Below are positions 5,370 through 6,439 of a DNA stretch of 6,439 nt, in pieces. The stretch is from an uncultured Oscillospiraceae bacterium (GTDB lineage Bacteria > Bacillota > Clostridia > Oscillospirales > Ruminococcaceae). The stretch lies in NCBI GenBank assembly GCA_934444765.1, contig CAKSDC010000032.1, positions 1-6,439 on the forward strand, read 5' to 3'. The position numbers and the translations under genes were made by a program. The notes below the pieces were generated by a model, which was not told where the DNA came from, searched no databases, and saw only the letters and a program-made list of their open reading frames with translations. How positions within the stretch are numbered: the stretch's first letter is position 1; every line of letters begins with the position of its first letter.

Positions 5370-6439
5370 ATGTTTTCCAAATTTAGTGTAAAAAAGCCTT
5401 ACACTGTATTGGTAGGAGTAGTGGCAGTAATAGTATTAGGTATAGTAGCCTTTACTAAAATGGTTCCTGACCTCTTTCCAAGTATCGATTTGCCTTATGC
5501 TATGGTAATGACTACATACGTTGGTGCAAGTCCAGAAGAAGTGGAAGAAACCGTTACTCGTCCTATAGAACAGGGTATGGCATCTTTAAACAATATCGAA
5601 AACGTTAGCTCAGTATCCAGTGAAAACTACTCTATAGTAATAGTAGAGTTTTCCGATAGTGCTAATATGGACTACGTTACTGTAGATATGCGTGAAAGTT
5701 TAGACAGTATAGAGGCTCAATGGAATGACGACAGTATTGGCAGTCCTATGATTATGAAGATTAATCCTGACATTATGCCAGTTATGATAGCTACTCTTAG
5801 TGTAAAGGATATGTCCGTACAAGAAATATCCGACTACGCTAACCAAACCTTAGTGCCTATGCTTGAAGGTGTCGACGGTGTGGCAAGTATTTCTACTTCT
5901 GGTTTGATAGAAGAAAATATCAACGTGGTTATCAGACAAGATAAGATTGACAAAGTAAATGCCATAATTAAAGGTGACGTTAAAAGCACTCTTGACGACG
6001 CTAAGGACAGACTGACAGACGCTAACGATACCATATCCGATAAAAAGAAAGACTTAGAAGAGGCTCTAAAAGAGTTCAACGACGGTATGATTAACGGTTC
6101 TCAAGGTATTACAGAGGCTCGCTTTGAAATACTTAAGAACGAAATCTCTCTTGCAGACGGTCAAGAGGCTCTACAAGAAAAAGAACAGGAACTTCTTTCA
6201 GGTTTAGCCGAAATAGAGGCTGGCGAACAGTCTTTAAACGAAAACGAAACGGCTATTCTTGAAGGTGAACAACAACTAAACGAGGGTATAGCTAAGATAG
6301 ATGACGCAATATCCCAAATGGATACTCAGTTACCTACTCTATTAGAGGCTAAAAAACAGTTAGAAAGTACTATAAGTATGTTACAGTCTTATAGTACAGG
6401 TAGTACTACTATAGGTACTTCTAATCCAGATACCATACT
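5370..6439 (+). CDS. RND/MMPL-type efflux transporter with coiled-coil insertion, 3' end outside window
   Basis: AGGAGGT at 5358-5364 lies 5 nt before the ATG; 356 residues are visible. A first membrane helix (about 11-29) is followed by PDLFPSIDLPY and VGASPEEVEETVTRPIEQ, hallmarks of RND (AcrB-like) permeases, then porter-domain landmarks NPDIMPVMIATL (132-143) and LEGVDGVASISTSG (165-178). At the place where AcrB-type pumps move from the PN2 subdomain into the TolC-docking domain, this protein enters a long charged helix (about 204-342). Residues 233-338 carry L, I or M every seventh position for 16 heptads, with Gly at several of the positions three residues later. RND proteins are proton-driven exporters of lipids, drugs or peptides; the known Bacillus example SwrC exports surfactin. 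No adaptor or outer-membrane gene is visible, as expected in a single-membrane cell. Co-transcription with the TetR gene suggests ligand-induced efflux. Substrate unknown; the remaining membrane helices lie beyond the window. Confidence 0.92.
   Translation, partial: MFSKFSVKKPYTVLVGVVAVIVLGIVAFTKMVPDLFPSIDLPYAMVMTTYVGASPEEVEETVTRPIEQGMASLNNIENVSSVSSENYSIVIVEFSDSANMDYVTVDMRESLDSIEAQWNDDSIGSPMIMKINPDIMPVMIATLSVKDMSVQEISDYANQTLVPMLEGVDGVASISTSGLIEENINVVIRQDKIDKVNAIIKGDVKSTLDDAKDRLTDANDTISDKKKDLEEALKEFNDGMINGSQGITEARFEILKNEISLADGQEALQEKEQELLSGLAEIEAGEQSLNENETAILEGEQQLNEGIAKIDDAISQMDTQLPTLLEAKKQLESTISMLQSYSTGSTTIGTSNPDTI

Noticed and set aside
5834..6079. Open frame on the - strand within the transporter gene
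   Set aside because: Shadow of the RND coding frame; Ser/Leu-rich composition arises from the complement of charged helix codons.
1..6439. tRNA, rRNA, CRISPR, insertion sequence, attachment site or integrase
   Set aside because: No cloverleaf-like sequence, repeat-spacer pattern, transposase frame or flanking direct repeats were seen on either strand.

Overview
The window looks like chromosomal DNA of a low-GC, Gram-positive, plant-fibre-using anaerobe, most likely in the Clostridia (Lachnospiraceae-like). The reasons are A/T-rich codon use (ATA, GTA, TTA, AGT, ACT), strong GGAGG-type ribosome binding sites, TAA at every visible stop, a GH5 glycanase, a SleB-type wall hydrolase, and an RND-type exporter without visible adaptor or outer-membrane partners. 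The genus cannot be fixed from this sequence.

Layout. (1) 2-1054, +: 3' part of a GH5 cellulase-type glycoside hydrolase ending in an acidic Ser/Thr tail, followed by a terminator hairpin. (2) 1150-2802, +: adenine deaminase (purine salvage), followed by a hairpin that can serve both converging genes. (3) 2870-4153, -: exported protein with a duplicated helical region, a Thr/Ser/Gln linker and a C-terminal SleB-like hydrolase domain. Its promoter is near consensus and contains an exact match to the WalR (YycF) box pattern. (4) 4154-4379: divergent intergenic region. (5) 4380-4574, +: 64-residue protein of unknown function, with its own terminator. (6) 4656-6439, +: a regulator/efflux unit. 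A perfect TTGACA-17-TATAAT promoter is overlaid just downstream by two tandem 15-bp palindromes. It is followed by a TetR-family regulator and, 15 bp later, an RND/MMPL-type transporter that runs off the right edge.

How it fits together. The glycanase, deaminase, wall hydrolase and small protein look like independent units. TetR and the transporter look like a self-repressed, ligand-induced efflux operon. The most notable items are: the transporter's long regular Gly/Leu heptad coiled coil, placed where Gram-negative RND pumps carry the TolC-docking domain; the WalR-like box on the wall-hydrolase promoter; the tandem operator; and the apparent complete absence of GATC, CTAG and GGCC from the window. 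No RNA genes, CRISPR array or mobile element were seen.
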